A DNA stretch of 39,419 bases from Alphaproteobacteria bacterium. Its GTDB lineage: Bacteria; Pseudomonadota; Alphaproteobacteria; UBA2966. The notes under the pieces are model-generated. The model was not told the origin of the DNA. It did no database searches and worked only from the letters and a program-made list of their open reading frames with translations. The DNA is taken from positions 1 to 39,419 of the forward strand of contig JASLXG010000139.1 of the NCBI GenBank assembly GCA_030740435.1. Direction: 5' to 3'. A program made the translations under genes and the position numbers. Positions within the stretch are counted from its first letter, which is position 1; each line of letters opens with the position of its first letter. Below, in pieces: positions 1 through 12,311 of this stretch.

Positions 1-1388
1 CCGGCCACCCTCACCACCATGGCCACCGGCACTTCGCCCTTGATGTCGTGGGGCACCGAGACGACACAGACGTTGGCCACGTCGGGATGGCGCAGCAGCA
101 AGTTCTCGACCTCGATGGGATAGACGCTTTCGCCGCCGCACTGGAACATGTCGTCGGTGCGGCCCTTGAAATGGAAAAAGCCCTGGGCGTCGATCTCGAA
201 GAGATCGCCGGTGCGCAGCCAGCCGTCGACGATGCGCTGGCGGTTGACCTCGGGCAGGTTGTGGTAGCCAGGCGTGACGCCCGGGCTTTTCATCCAGAGC
301 TCGCCGAAGGAAGCGTGCTCGGCGCCGTTCTCGTCGATGAGTTTGGTATCGCAGCCGGGCACCGGGGTGCCGCAGCTCGAGTGCGGCGGGCGCGGCCCGG
401 AAAGCTTGACGCCGTGTGAAATGGGGCCGGCCTCGGTCAGGCCGTAGCCCTGGTAGACGGGCACGCCGAAGGCCTCCTCGACGGCCTACAGCAGCCACGG
501 CAGACACGGCGCCGAGCCCACCAGCAAGCCCTTGAGGGCGCCATAGTCGCAACTTTCGACGACGTCGCGGTGCTCGAGCAACAGCGCGAAGATCGAGGGC
601 ACAGTGATAGTATAGCTGCAGCGCTGTTCGGCCAGTGCCCGCAGGAAGGCACGGGGCTCGAAGCTTTGCATGATGACCATCGAGGCACCCAGCCGCAGCA
701 TCGGCTTGACCACGCCCGAGAAGGCGTTCTTGTGGTAGAGCGGGTTGGCGGTGAGCGCACGGGCCTGGCCGCTGAACACGGGTTCGAACTGGCTGGCGCA
801 GGCCTCCAGATTCCAGGCCTGGCCGGCGTGGCTCAGCGGCACCCCCTTGGGCCGGCCGGTGGAACCCGAGGTGTAGGGCTGCATGAGGATGTCGTCGCCG
901 CCCACGTCCAGCGGCGTGAAGGCCGGAGCCGCCGCCATCAAGATCTCGAAGTCCTGCCAGCCCTCTGCGGCCTGACCGACGCTGATACGCAGCTCCAGCC
1001 CGGCCTCGACCACCGCGGCCAGGGCTGCGGGGCTGACGCTGGGCTCGACGAAGGCCGCCCGGGCGCCCGAATCATTGATAATGAAGGCGATGGTCTCGGC
1101 CCCCAGGCGATTGTTGACCGGCACCGGCACGACGCCGCTGCGCATCGCCCCGATGACGATCTCGATGTATTCCAGGCGGTTGCCGACGCAGATCGCGAAG
1201 CGCTCGCCAGGCTTCAGGCCCAATTCCTGCAGCAGTGCCGCCACTTGGTCGAAGCGGCGCTGCAGCTCGCCATGGCTGCGCCGGCGCACGGCCTCGCCGG
1301 CCAGTTCGATGATCGCCACCTTGTCGGGCCGGCGCCGCGCCTCGGCCGCCCCCAGGTAGCCCAGATTGTCCACCCTTATTTCGGCCAT
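1..1388 (-). pseudogene. AMP-dependent acyl-CoA synthetase, interrupted by an in-frame TAG, 3' end outside window
   Basis: This is an ANL-superfamily acyl-CoA ligase, which would activate a carboxylic acid to acyl-AMP and then to acyl-CoA. The ATG is at 1388, 17 bases after the ketosynthase stop. The first 300 codons contain the P-loop-like motif YTSGSTGRPKG. Codon 301 is TAG (488-486). Reading on in the same frame to the window edge there is no further stop, and the family motifs continue: YQGYGLTEAGP, GWLRTGD and KGRTDDMFQCGGESVYPIE. A single base change or a sequencing error therefore interrupts an otherwise intact gene; GAG or CAG is the likely original codon. If real, the product lacks the adenylate-binding YGLTE motif and the C-terminal lid and would be inactive. 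The substrate cannot be told. Confidence 0.8.
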
Positions 1389-1405
1389 CCCAGCCTGCCC
1401 GCGGC

Positions 1406-2635
1406 TCAGTTCCGGGTCACCACCAGCGAGGCGTTCTGACCGCCGAAGCCGAAGCCGTTGACCTGCACGGCGGCGATGGGCCCAGCCGCCGGTTGGCCGA
1501 TGACGACCTCGAATTCGGCCTCGGGATCGATCTCGGTGGTACCCGCCGTGGGCACCAGGGCCGCCTCGTTCATGCTGTGCAGCCCGGCCAGCAGGCCCAT
1601 GACCCCGGCGGCGCCGGCGGTGTGGCCGACATGGCCCTTGATGGAAGCCACGCGTAGCGGCTTTTCGCGCTCGCCAAAGACCCGGTTGATGGCGCGGATC
1701 TCGGCCGTGTCGCCGACCTGCGTGCCGGTGCCGTGGGCGATCAGGGCGTCGATGTCGCCGGCCCCCCCGGGCAGGCCGGCATCGGCAATGGCCAGCTCCA
1801 TGGTGCGGCTCTCCCAGCGCCCGTCGGGGTGCGAGGACGAGGGGTGGTAGCCGTCCGAGAGGCAGGCATAGCCGCGCAAGTAGCCGTGGATGGTGGCGCC
1901 GCGGGCTTGGGCCCGATCTGCGCGTTCGAGGATCACCATGCCGGCGCCCTCGCCGCCCATGACGCCGAAGCGTTCGGTGTTGAAGGGGCGGCAGGCCTTG
2001 AGAGGATCGGGCTGGGGCTGGAACATGCCGTAGAGCCCGGCGGCGATCAGTGTCACCTGGGTGCGGGCGGCGTCGCAACCGCCGGCGATGGCGACATCGG
2101 CCTCGCCGCGCTCGATCAAGCGCGCCGCCACGCCCATGGCGTCGATCGACGAGGCACAAGCCGTCGAGACCGTGAGCAGCGGCCCGTGCAACCCCCAGCG
2201 CAGTGCGATCTGCCCCGCCGCCATGTTGGGCCAGGCCTGGATCTGCAATTTTCGCGAGACTCCCGACGGGCCCTCGAGATCAAGGCCGCGTTGCGATTCG
2301 GCGATGCTCTCGACGCCGGCGCACGAGGTGCCGACGACCACGGCCGTGCGCTCGGCGTCGAGCTCGGCAATACCCGAGGCCTCCACCGCCTGCACCGCGG
2401 CGGCAATGGCGTACTGAGCGAAGCGGTCGGTGCCGGCGGCGACGCGCTCGTCCATCCAGTCCTGGGCTCGGAAATTCTCGACCCGCGACATCCAGGCGTT
2501 CTCCAGGCCCGGCTCATTGTTCCAGGGCGTCGGCCCGACGGCAACACGGGCGGCCGACAGGTTTTGGCAAAATTCCTCGACGCTGTGACCCAGCGAAGAC
2601 ATCACACCCAGGCCGGTAATGGCAATGTTTTCCAA
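1406..2635 (-). CDS. beta-ketoacyl-ACP synthase II-like (FabF/KAS family) protein
   Basis: A thiolase-fold condensing enzyme of about 409 residues, the usual length for FabF. From the TTG start the catalytic triad reads C160 in TACASS, H301 in AHGTGTQVGD and H338 in KGHVGHTAGAAG. I chose TTG at 2635 because GGGAGG lies 5 bases upstream and the conserved first strand (NIAITGLG) begins right after it; an upstream GTG at 2671 is in frame but has no ribosome site. It is followed by the acyl-CoA ligase, and the pair looks like an operon. No acyl carrier protein, ketoreductase or malonyl transferase is visible beside it, so this is probably a secondary KAS for a special acyl chain and not the housekeeping fabF. 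That last point is inference. Confidence 0.88.
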   Translation of the reverse strand: MENIAITGLGVMSSLGHSVEEFCQNLSAARVAVGPTPWNNEPGLENAWMSRVENFRAQDWMDERVAAGTDRFAQYAIAAAVQAVEASGIAELDAERTAVVVGTSCAGVESIAESQRGLDLEGPSGVSRKLQIQAWPNMAAGQIALRWGLHGPLLTVSTACASSIDAMGVAARLIERGEADVAIAGGCDAARTQVTLIAAGLYGMFQPQPDPLKACRPFNTERFGVMGGEGAGMVILERADRAQARGATIHGYLRGYACLSDGYHPSSSHPDGRWESRTMELAIADAGLPGGAGDIDALIAHGTGTQVGDTAEIRAINRVFGEREKPLRVASIKGHVGHTAGAAGVMGLLAGLHSMNEAALVPTAGTTEIDPEAEFEVVIGQPAAGPIAAVQVNGFGFGGQNASLVVTRN

Positions 2636-2752
2636 AGCAGCCTCCCGATATGGTTTTTTTGCCCCTACCACCCCTCGGGGAATAGAATAGTGGCGAATCG
2701 GCGCTATGTGAATGCCGCCGCCCCGTCGTGCAATACCCGTCCGGAATGGCCG

Positions 2753-6519
<3,767 letters not shown>

Positions 6520-6520
6520 G

Positions 6521-8326
6521 CTATATCGGCGCGCAGGCCCCGGCTAGCCACTCGGCCGTGGCCGTATCCAGCAACGGCGCGATCTCGGCCAGCACCTCGG
6601 CGTGGTAGGCGTCGAGCCAGGCCGTCTCCTCGGAATTCAGCAACTCAGCCTCGATCAGGCGGCGGTCGATGGGCGCCCGGGTCAGGGTCTCGAACCCGAG
6701 ATACGATTTGCCCTCGGGATAATCGCCGGCGATTTCGACCACGGCCAGCAGGTTTTCGATGCGGATGCCGAAGGCGCCGGGGCGGTAATAACCGGGCTCG
6801 TTGGAAACGATCATGCCGGGCCTGAGCGGCGTCGCGCTGCCGGTTTTGGCGATGCGCTGGGGCCCCTCGTGGACGCCGAGATAGCAGCCCACGCCGTGGC
6901 CTGTGCCGTGGTCGTAGTCGAGCCCGGCCCGCCATAGCGGGCCGCGCGCCAACGAGTCGAGCTGGGCCCCCGTGGTGCCGGCGGGAAAGCGCGCCCGGGC
7001 CAGGGCGATGTGGCCCTTGAGCACGTGCGTGAAGCAGGCCCGCATCTCGGCCTCGGGCCGGCCGATGGCCACGGTGCGGGTGACGTCGGTGGTGCCGTCG
7101 AGGTACTGGGCCCCGGAATCGACCAGATAAAGGCTGCCGGCCTCGAGCCGGCGGTTGCTGGCCGGGCTCACCCGGTAGTGGACGATGGCGCCGTTGGCCC
7201 CGGCGGCCGAGATGGTGTCGAAGGAGAGGCCGCGGAAATGCTCGCCCCCGGCGCGCCAGGCCTGCAGCCGCCGGGCGGCGCTCAGCTCGTCGATGCCGCG
7301 GCCCGGTGCCTCGGCCTCGAGCCAGGCCAGAAAATGCACCAACGCCACGCCATCACGGCGGTGGCAGCTCCGCATGCCGGCCAGTTCGACATCGTTCTTG
7401 CAGGCCTTGGGCAACTGGCAGGGGTCGGGGCCGGGCTTTATCTCGGCGCCGGCCTGGCGCAGTTGCTGGAAGATCCAGGCGGCGGCGCTGGTGGCATCGA
7501 CGCGCACGTTTTGACCGGCCAGCGCCGCCAGGCCGGCCGCCAGTTCGGCCGGCGGCCGCGGGCGCACGCCGTTGCCCAGGTGGCTGCGGCTCTCCGGCCC
7601 GAGCTTTTCCTGCACCGCGAAGAGCTCGACCTCGCCGTCCGCATGCAGGATGGCAAACGATAGCGGCAAGGGCGTGTGCGCCACGTCGCCGCCCCGCAGG
7701 TTCAACAGCCAGGCGATCGAATCGGGCGCCGTCAGCACCGCTGCCGCCAGGTCCTCTTGCTCCAGCTCGGCCGCCAGGCGCTGACGCTTGGCAGCGGCGC
7801 TTTCGCCGGCGAAGCGCTCCTCGTGGGGCACCATGGGTTCGGCCGGCGGCCCTGGCCGGTCGGGCCAAATGGCATCTAGGGGATTGTCGGCTGTTGCCAC
7901 CAGTTCGCCGCCGGCCTCGGCGCAAGATTTGACTAAGCCTTCGACGGCGCGCTCGCTGTGCAGCCAGGGGTCATAGCCCAGCCGGCCGGCCGCCAGGTGC
8001 TGCCCGATCCATTCGCCCGGCGGCGCGTCGATCAAGTGGCGGAGCTGATAAAGCCGGGCGTCCGTCTGCTGGCGCAGTTGCAGCGTATAACGGCCGTCGA
8101 CAAAAACCGCGGCCTGCTCCGCCAGCACCACCGCCAGGCCGGCCGAGCCGCTGAAACCGGTGAGCCATTCCAGCCGCCGGGCATGGGGCGGAATGTATTC
8201 TCCCCCGTGTTCATCGGCCCGGGGCACCAAAAAACCCTGCAAACCCCGTCCGGCCAATTCCGCGCGCAAGGCCCGCAAGCGCTCCTCGGAGACCCCCTCG
8301 GGGGGCTTCTTGTTCTGCTTTCTCAT
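6521..8326 (-). CDS. Xaa-Pro aminopeptidase (aminopeptidase P, M24B)
   Basis: A metallopeptidase removing N-terminal residues that precede proline. At about 601 residues it is the long, eukaryote-like three-domain form with two creatinase-like N-terminal domains, not the 440-residue E. coli PepP form. The dinuclear metal ligands are all visible: D403 and D414 (VDSGAQYLDGTTDVTRT), H477 (HGTGHGVG), E510 (SNEPGYY) and E524 (GIRIENL). I chose the ATG at 8326 because the protein family begins there (MRKQNKKPPEG); the frame is open to 8557 but that extension is low-complexity and overlaps the divergent DUF1127 gene. The stop is 1 base from the ligA stop, so the two genes converge tail to tail with no room for a separate terminator. 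Confidence 0.94.
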   Translation of the reverse strand: MRKQNKKPPEGVSEERLRALRAELAGRGLQGFLVPRADEHGGEYIPPHARRLEWLTGFSGSAGLAVVLAEQAAVFVDGRYTLQLRQQTDARLYQLRHLIDAPPGEWIGQHLAAGRLGYDPWLHSERAVEGLVKSCAEAGGELVATADNPLDAIWPDRPGPPAEPMVPHEERFAGESAAAKRQRLAAELEQEDLAAAVLTAPDSIAWLLNLRGGDVAHTPLPLSFAILHADGEVELFAVQEKLGPESRSHLGNGVRPRPPAELAAGLAALAGQNVRVDATSAAAWIFQQLRQAGAEIKPGPDPCQLPKACKNDVELAGMRSCHRRDGVALVHFLAWLEAEAPGRGIDELSAARRLQAWRAGGEHFRGLSFDTISAAGANGAIVHYRVSPASNRRLEAGSLYLVDSGAQYLDGTTDVTRTVAIGRPEAEMRACFTHVLKGHIALARARFPAGTTGAQLDSLARGPLWRAGLDYDHGTGHGVGCYLGVHEGPQRIAKTGSATPLRPGMIVSNEPGYYRPGAFGIRIENLLAVVEIAGDYPEGKSYLGFETLTRAPIDRRLIEAELLNSEETAWLDAYHAEVLAEIAPLLDTATAEWLAGACAPI

Positions 8327-8461
8327 CGCCGAATTATGCGCCGGTGCCGGCCCGGGCCGCAATCGGAAGCCTTGATTGGGTCCCGCACGGATCTCCTTCA
8401 GGCATGCGGAATCGGCATTGCTGCGGTGCAAAATCATCACCCCAAAACCCCCTCCAAAAGC

Positions 8462-8490
8462 TTGAAAAGGCCATTGTGCAGCGCAATATC
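8462..8490 (+). promoter_or_regulatory. possible sigma-70-like promoter for the DUF1127 gene
   Basis: TTGAAA at 8462-8467 and AATATC at 8485-8490 are separated by 17 bases and lie 54 bases before the ATG of the small DUF1127 gene. The -35 is good and the -10 poor, so this is a suggestion only. It sits in the 217-base divergent spacer between aminopeptidase P and the DUF1127 gene. Confidence 0.25.
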
Positions 8491-8543
8491 CAGAGAACAA
8501 CCAGAGGGCTGCGGGCGCTCCCCCGAATGCAAGGAACGAGAAC

Positions 8544-8786
8544 ATGACCACTTCCACCTATTACGGCCACACGCCCGGCCACCACGGCGGCCTGATTGCC
8601 ACCGTCGTCGAGCACATTGGTGGCACCCTGAGGACGCTCAAAACTGTCGTCCGCAACCGCTACCACCGCCATCTCGCCTATCAGGAACTGATGGTACTCG
8701 ACGATCGCATGCTGCGGGACATCGGCCTCAATCGTGCCGACATCGGGGCGGTGGTCCGGGGCGACTGGTACGATCCGCGCAAGTAG
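8544..8786 (+). CDS. DUF1127 (YjiS-like) small protein
   Basis: An 80-residue basic protein with the DUF1127 signature LDDRMLRDIGLNRADI in its C-terminal half, preceded by a typical amphipathic basic helix (RNRYHRHLAYQEL). The ATG follows AAGGAACGAGAAC, a reasonable ribosome site. The N-terminal 30 residues are rich in His, Gly and Thr and are variable in the family. Family members are abundant in alphaproteobacteria; some have been shown to bind RNA and affect RNA turnover or stress responses, but nothing in this sequence fixes a role here. It stands alone between a divergent peptidase and the repeat element at 8803. Confidence 0.9.
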   Translation: MTTSTYYGHTPGHHGGLIATVVEHIGGTLRTLKTVVRNRYHRHLAYQELMVLDDRMLRDIGLNRADIGAVVRGDWYDPRK

Positions 8787-8802
8787 CGCGGGTCGCTTTT
8801 TG

Positions 8803-9080
8803 TCGCTCACGGCGGCGGACCTGCGGTCCGCAGCCTGCGCGGGCGCGCCGCAGTAGCGGCGGGTCGCGTTGCTCCCGTTGGCTTTTGTCGCTCACGGCGG
8901 CTCCGCTACGCTCCGCTGCCTCCGCGGGGGCACCGCAGTAGCGGCGGGTCCCGGTCGCTCCCGTTGCACAAAAGGACCAAGCAGAAAAAGGAACAAACGG
9001 CGGCCGCGCTAAGCCGCCCCCGGCACGGGGGCGGAGGCCAAGCGCGCGGAGCGCGCGCCCGGTGAGGGTCTAACAAAACT
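8803..9080 (+). repeat. structured intergenic repeat, copy 1 (two A units plus one B unit)
   Basis: Two tandem A units begin at 8803 and 8888, each opening with TCGCTCACGGC and closing with GCTCCCGTTG; the second is followed by CACAAAAGGACCAAGCAG. A B unit follows at about 8998-9080. The A unit at 8803 has a hairpin GCGGACC-TGC-GGTCCGC (8815-8831). The B unit has two hairpins: 9014-9034 (9-base arms, loop GCA) and 9042-9056 (GCGCGC-GGA-GCGCGC), then GCCCGGTGAGGGTC. The same A and B units recur at 39155-39352. The element fills the space between DUF1127 (plus) and prmA (minus) and its B unit lies inside the prmA reading frame. I see no transposase in it; it resembles REP-type elements, but I do not recognise the family. 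Confidence 0.85.
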
Positions 9081-9992
9081 CGTTGGTACAAGTACCAACG
9101 TGCTCCAGCCCTCCAGCCGGTAGCGCCGCCGCAGGCTGAGCCCGGCCCGCAGGTAGGCGGCGATGACGCCGCCTTCCTGGCGCTGCAACAAACCCGACAG
9201 CACCACACTCGCCCGCCGCCCCAGGTGGGCCGCCAGATCGGCGGCCAGAGCTTTTAGCGGCTGGGCCAGGATGTTGGCCACGATCAGGTCATAAGGGGCA
9301 CCACGCCGCACCTCGGCGTGGCCGAAGCCGTCGGCATTGAGGCATCTCACCAAGCCGCCAACCCCGTTCAGATCGGCGTTGTCGCGGGCGATGGCCACGG
9401 CGCCGGCGTCAATGTCGACGGCCAGCACCGGCCGGGCCCAGGTGCGGGCCATGGCCAGGGCCAAGATGCCGCTGCCACAGCCCAGGTCCAGGGGCCGGGA
9501 AAAGTGCTGGCCGCCGGCCAGGCCGTCGAGGGCCAGCAGGCAACCCAGCGTACTGGCATGACCGCCGGTGCCGAAGGCCGGGCCCAGGTCGATCACCAAA
9601 TCGGTGACGGCGTCATCGCTGGCCACGGTGTGGTGGCTGCCGCGGATGCGAAAGCGCCCGGCCCGCACCGGCTGGTGGCTGGCCAGGGCGCGCTTGACCC
9701 AGTCCTCGGCCGCCAGGAGGGAGAGGCTGAATTCGAACCTCCGGCCCGGCAGCGCCGCCAGCGCCGCCGCCAGCCGGCGGCGTTGCGGCCGTTGCTCGGA
9801 CAGGGCGCTGACCTGCCACCGCCCGGGCTCGACTTCGAAGCTCGAGATCGAAACGCCGGCACCGGGCCAGGCGCCCTCGATTTCAGCCGCTTCCAGGGCA
9901 CTCGCCAGCGCCGCCTCGACGGCCTCGACGGCCGCCGCGGCAACCGTCACATCGACCTGCCAGAGCCCGCCCCCGCTATCGCTGGGCGCCAT
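9009..9992 (-). CDS. prmA: ribosomal protein L11 methyltransferase PrmA
   Basis: An S-adenosylmethionine-dependent methyltransferase that trimethylates lysines of ribosomal protein L11. Motif I DLGCGSGILALAMA is at about residues 169-182, the PrmA-specific GPAFGTGGHAST lies before it, and IVANILAQPL is the NIL-type motif IV. The ATG at 9992 overlaps the uvrD TGA by one base, so the two are co-translated. The fold ends near residue 301 (EGWSTLVLV). The last 25 residues (303-327), Pro/Ala/Arg-rich, are encoded by the inverted B unit of the repeat element, and the TAG at 9011-9009 is also inside the repeat. The tail is therefore an acquired extension, probably neutral. Confidence 0.94.
   Translation of the reverse strand: MAPSDSGGGLWQVDVTVAAAAVEAVEAALASALEAAEIEGAWPGAGVSISSFEVEPGRWQVSALSEQRPQRRRLAAALAALPGRRFEFSLSLLAAEDWVKRALASHQPVRAGRFRIRGSHHTVASDDAVTDLVIDLGPAFGTGGHASTLGCLLALDGLAGGQHFSRPLDLGCGSGILALAMARTWARPVLAVDIDAGAVAIARDNADLNGVGGLVRCLNADGFGHAEVRRGAPYDLIVANILAQPLKALAADLAAHLGRRASVVLSGLLQRQEGGVIAAYLRAGLSLRRRYRLEGWSTLVLVPTSFVRPSPGARSARLASAPVPGAA
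9081..9100. repeat. perfect inverted repeat at the prmA / repeat-element junction
   Basis: CGTTGGTAC and GTACCAACG flank AA, giving a perfect 9-base palindrome exactly where prmA coding sequence meets the B unit. It encodes part of the strand TLVLV followed by PT, so it may be a by-product of the event that placed the repeat, or the terminal hairpin of the element. No copy of it is seen beside the repeat at 39265-39390. Confidence 0.6.
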
Positions 9993-12280
9993 CAGGCCGG
10001 ACTGACGAAGCTGTCGACGACCTTCTTGGTGCCGGCCTTGTCGAAGTCCACCTGCAACCGGTTGCCTTCGACCGCCATGACCCGGCCGTAGCCGAATTTC
10101 TGGTGGAAGACGCGGTCACCGGTGTTGAAGGCGGCCGTGGCCTGGCGCACGGGCAGCCGTTCGGCCCGGCCCTCGACGATCAGGCCGCCCGAGGTGGCGG
10201 CGGGATCGTATGGCCTCGGCCCGCCACCCGTGGTGGCGAAGAAGCTGGTCTCCTCGGCCTCGGCACGGCCGGCGTGGAAACCGGTATCGGAGCGCAGCTC
10301 GAGGTGCTCGGGCGGCAGCTCGTCGATGAAGCGCGAGGGCAGGCAGGAGCGCCACTGGTTGTAGACGCGGCGGTTGGCGGCGAAGCTCAGCTGCACCCAG
10401 CGTCGCGCCCGGGTCAGACCGACGTGGGCCAGGCGGCGTTCTTCCTCCAAGGCCTTCGTGCCGCCTTCATCGAGGGCGCGTTGGTGGGGCAGCAGTTCCT
10501 CCTCCCAGCCGGGCAGGAAGACGCAGTCGAATTCCAGGCCCTTGGCGGCGTGCAGCGTCATGATGTTGACCTTGTCGTTGTCGCTGGCCTCTGTGTTTTC
10601 CATCACCAGGCTGACGTGTTCGAGAAAGCTCTCCAGGCTCTCGAACTCCTCCAGGGCGTGGATCAGCTCCTTGAGGTTCTCCAAGCGCCCCGGTGCGTCG
10701 GGCGCCTTGTCGTGCTGCCACATGGCGGTGTAGCCCGATTCGTCGAGCACCAGTTCGGCCACCTCGACATGGCTGAGCTCACCCAGGCGGCGGCGCCAGC
10801 GCTCCAGCGATTCCAGGAATCCGGCCAGCGAGCGCCGCGCCTGGGGCCGCAATTCATCCGTCGTCACGACCTCGCGGGCGGCCTGGTCGAGCGACACGCC
10901 ACGAGCCCGGGCCAGACCGTGCAGCGCCCGCATGGTGGCGTCGCCGAGGCCGCGTTTGGGGTTATTGACGATGCGCTCGAAGGCGAGATCGTCGTGGGGC
11001 TGCACGACCAGGCGGAAATAGGCGTTGGCGTCGCGGATCTCGCGGCGCTCATAGAACCTGAGGCCGCCGATCACCCGGTAGGGCAGGCCCAGCGTCAGGA
11101 ATCGGTCCTCGAACTCGCGCATCTGAAAGGCCGCCCGCACCAGGATGGCGATGCCGTCAAGGCTCTGGTGCTCGCGCTGCCGGGCCTCGATCTCTTCGCC
11201 CACCACGCGGGCTTCGTCCTCGCCGTCCCAGACGCTGCGTACCACCACACGGTCGCCCTCGCTGGCCTCGGTCCACAGCGTCTTGCCCAGGCGTCCCGCG
11301 TTGTGGGCGATGAGGCCGGCGGCGACGGCCAGAATGTGCGGCGTCGAGCGGTAGTTCTGCTCCAGGCGGATGACCTGGGCGCCGGGAAAGTCGCGCTCGA
11401 AGCGCAGGATGTTGCCGACCTCGGCACCGCGCCAGCCGTAGATCGACTGATCGTCGTCGCCGACGCAGCAAATATTGCGGTGCTTCTGCGCCAACAGGCG
11501 CAGCCACAGGTACTGGGCCACGTTGGCGTCCTGGTATTCGTCGACCAGCAGGTAGCGGAAGCGTTCCTGGTATTGGGTCAACACCTCGGGGTGGCGGGTG
11601 AAAATCGTCAGGCAGTGCAGCAAAAGATCGCCGAAATCGGCAGCATTCAGGGTCGTCAGGCGCTGCTGGTAGGCAGTGTAAAGGGCCGGCGCCTTGCCAT
11701 AGGCGAAGTCGCCGCCGTCGTCGGCAGCCAGCTTTTCCGGGCTCAGGCCGCGGTCCTTCCAGCGCCCGATGATGATGGCCAAGACCCGTGCCGGCCACTG
11801 CTTTTCGTCGACATCGGCGGCACTGATGACCTGTTTCATGAGCCGCACCTGGTCGTCGGTATCGAGGATGGTGAAGTTGGACTGAAGCCCCACCAGTTCG
11901 GCGTGGCGGCGCAGTATGCGCGCCGCCATGGCGTGGAAGGTGCCGAGCCAAAGGCTTTCCACCGGCCGTCTCAGCAGGCCCTCGATGCGGCCCTTCATCT
12001 CGATCGCCGCCTTGTTGGTGAAGGTCACCGCCAGCACCTCGCCGGGCCGGGCCAGGCCACAAAACAGGATATGGGCGAGCCGCGTGGTCAGGGCCCGAGT
12101 CTTGCCCGTACCGGCCCCGGCCAGCACCAGCACCGGCCCCTCGGTGGCCTCGACGGCTTGGCGTTGCGGCTCGTTGAGGGCCGCGATGTAGGGCGGCGGG
12201 GCGGCGGCAGCCGGCGCCGCCGGTTCCGGCTCGGGCTCATATTCGGCAAGGTCGAAGGGATCAGTCATGACTAACGACAT
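9992..12280 (-). CDS. uvrD: ATP-dependent DNA helicase UvrD/PcrA (superfamily 1A)
   Basis: A 3'-5' helicase of nucleotide excision and mismatch repair. The 762 residues include the Q motif LNEPQRQAV, Walker A GAGTGKT (54-61), motif Ia TFTNKAA, Walker B DEYQDANVAQ, motif III GDDDQSIYGWRGA, motif IV QNYRSTPHIL, motif V TLHAAKGLEFD and motif VI VGLTRAR. The C-terminus (GDRVFHQKFGYGRVMAVEG onward) is the Tudor-like domain that in PcrA and UvrD binds RNA polymerase. An acidic Pro/Ala-rich segment precedes the helicase core. A second ATG at 12268 is an equally possible start; neither has a clear ribosome site. Its stop overlaps the prmA start. Confidence 0.96.
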   Translation of the reverse strand: MSLVMTDPFDLAEYEPEPEPAAPAAAAPPPYIAALNEPQRQAVEATEGPVLVLAGAGTGKTRALTTRLAHILFCGLARPGEVLAVTFTNKAAIEMKGRIEGLLRRPVESLWLGTFHAMAARILRRHAELVGLQSNFTILDTDDQVRLMKQVISAADVDEKQWPARVLAIIIGRWKDRGLSPEKLAADDGGDFAYGKAPALYTAYQQRLTTLNAADFGDLLLHCLTIFTRHPEVLTQYQERFRYLLVDEYQDANVAQYLWLRLLAQKHRNICCVGDDDQSIYGWRGAEVGNILRFERDFPGAQVIRLEQNYRSTPHILAVAAGLIAHNAGRLGKTLWTEASEGDRVVVRSVWDGEDEARVVGEEIEARQREHQSLDGIAILVRAAFQMREFEDRFLTLGLPYRVIGGLRFYERREIRDANAYFRLVVQPHDDLAFERIVNNPKRGLGDATMRALHGLARARGVSLDQAAREVVTTDELRPQARRSLAGFLESLERWRRRLGELSHVEVAELVLDESGYTAMWQHDKAPDAPGRLENLKELIHALEEFESLESFLEHVSLVMENTEASDNDKVNIMTLHAAKGLEFDCVFLPGWEEELLPHQRALDEGGTKALEEERRLAHVGLTRARRWVQLSFAANRRVYNQWRSCLPSRFIDELPPEHLELRSDTGFHAGRAEAEETSFFATTGGGPRPYDPAATSGGLIVEGRAERLPVRQATAAFNTGDRVFHQKFGYGRVMAVEGNRLQVDFDKAGTKKVVDSFVSPA

Positions 12281-12311
12281 ATAGCACGGACGGGCGCCGG
12301 CTGATCGCCGA

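Noticed and set aside
486-488. Pyrrolysine or programmed read-through at the TAG in the acyl-CoA synthetase
   Set aside because: No downstream stem-loop or Pyl machinery is visible, and this family does not use pyrrolysine. A mutation or error is simpler.
8803-9080. Insertion sequence or CRISPR-like array
   Set aside because: The units are unequal, there is no transposase frame, no terminal inverted repeats bounding the whole, and no regular repeat-spacer pattern.
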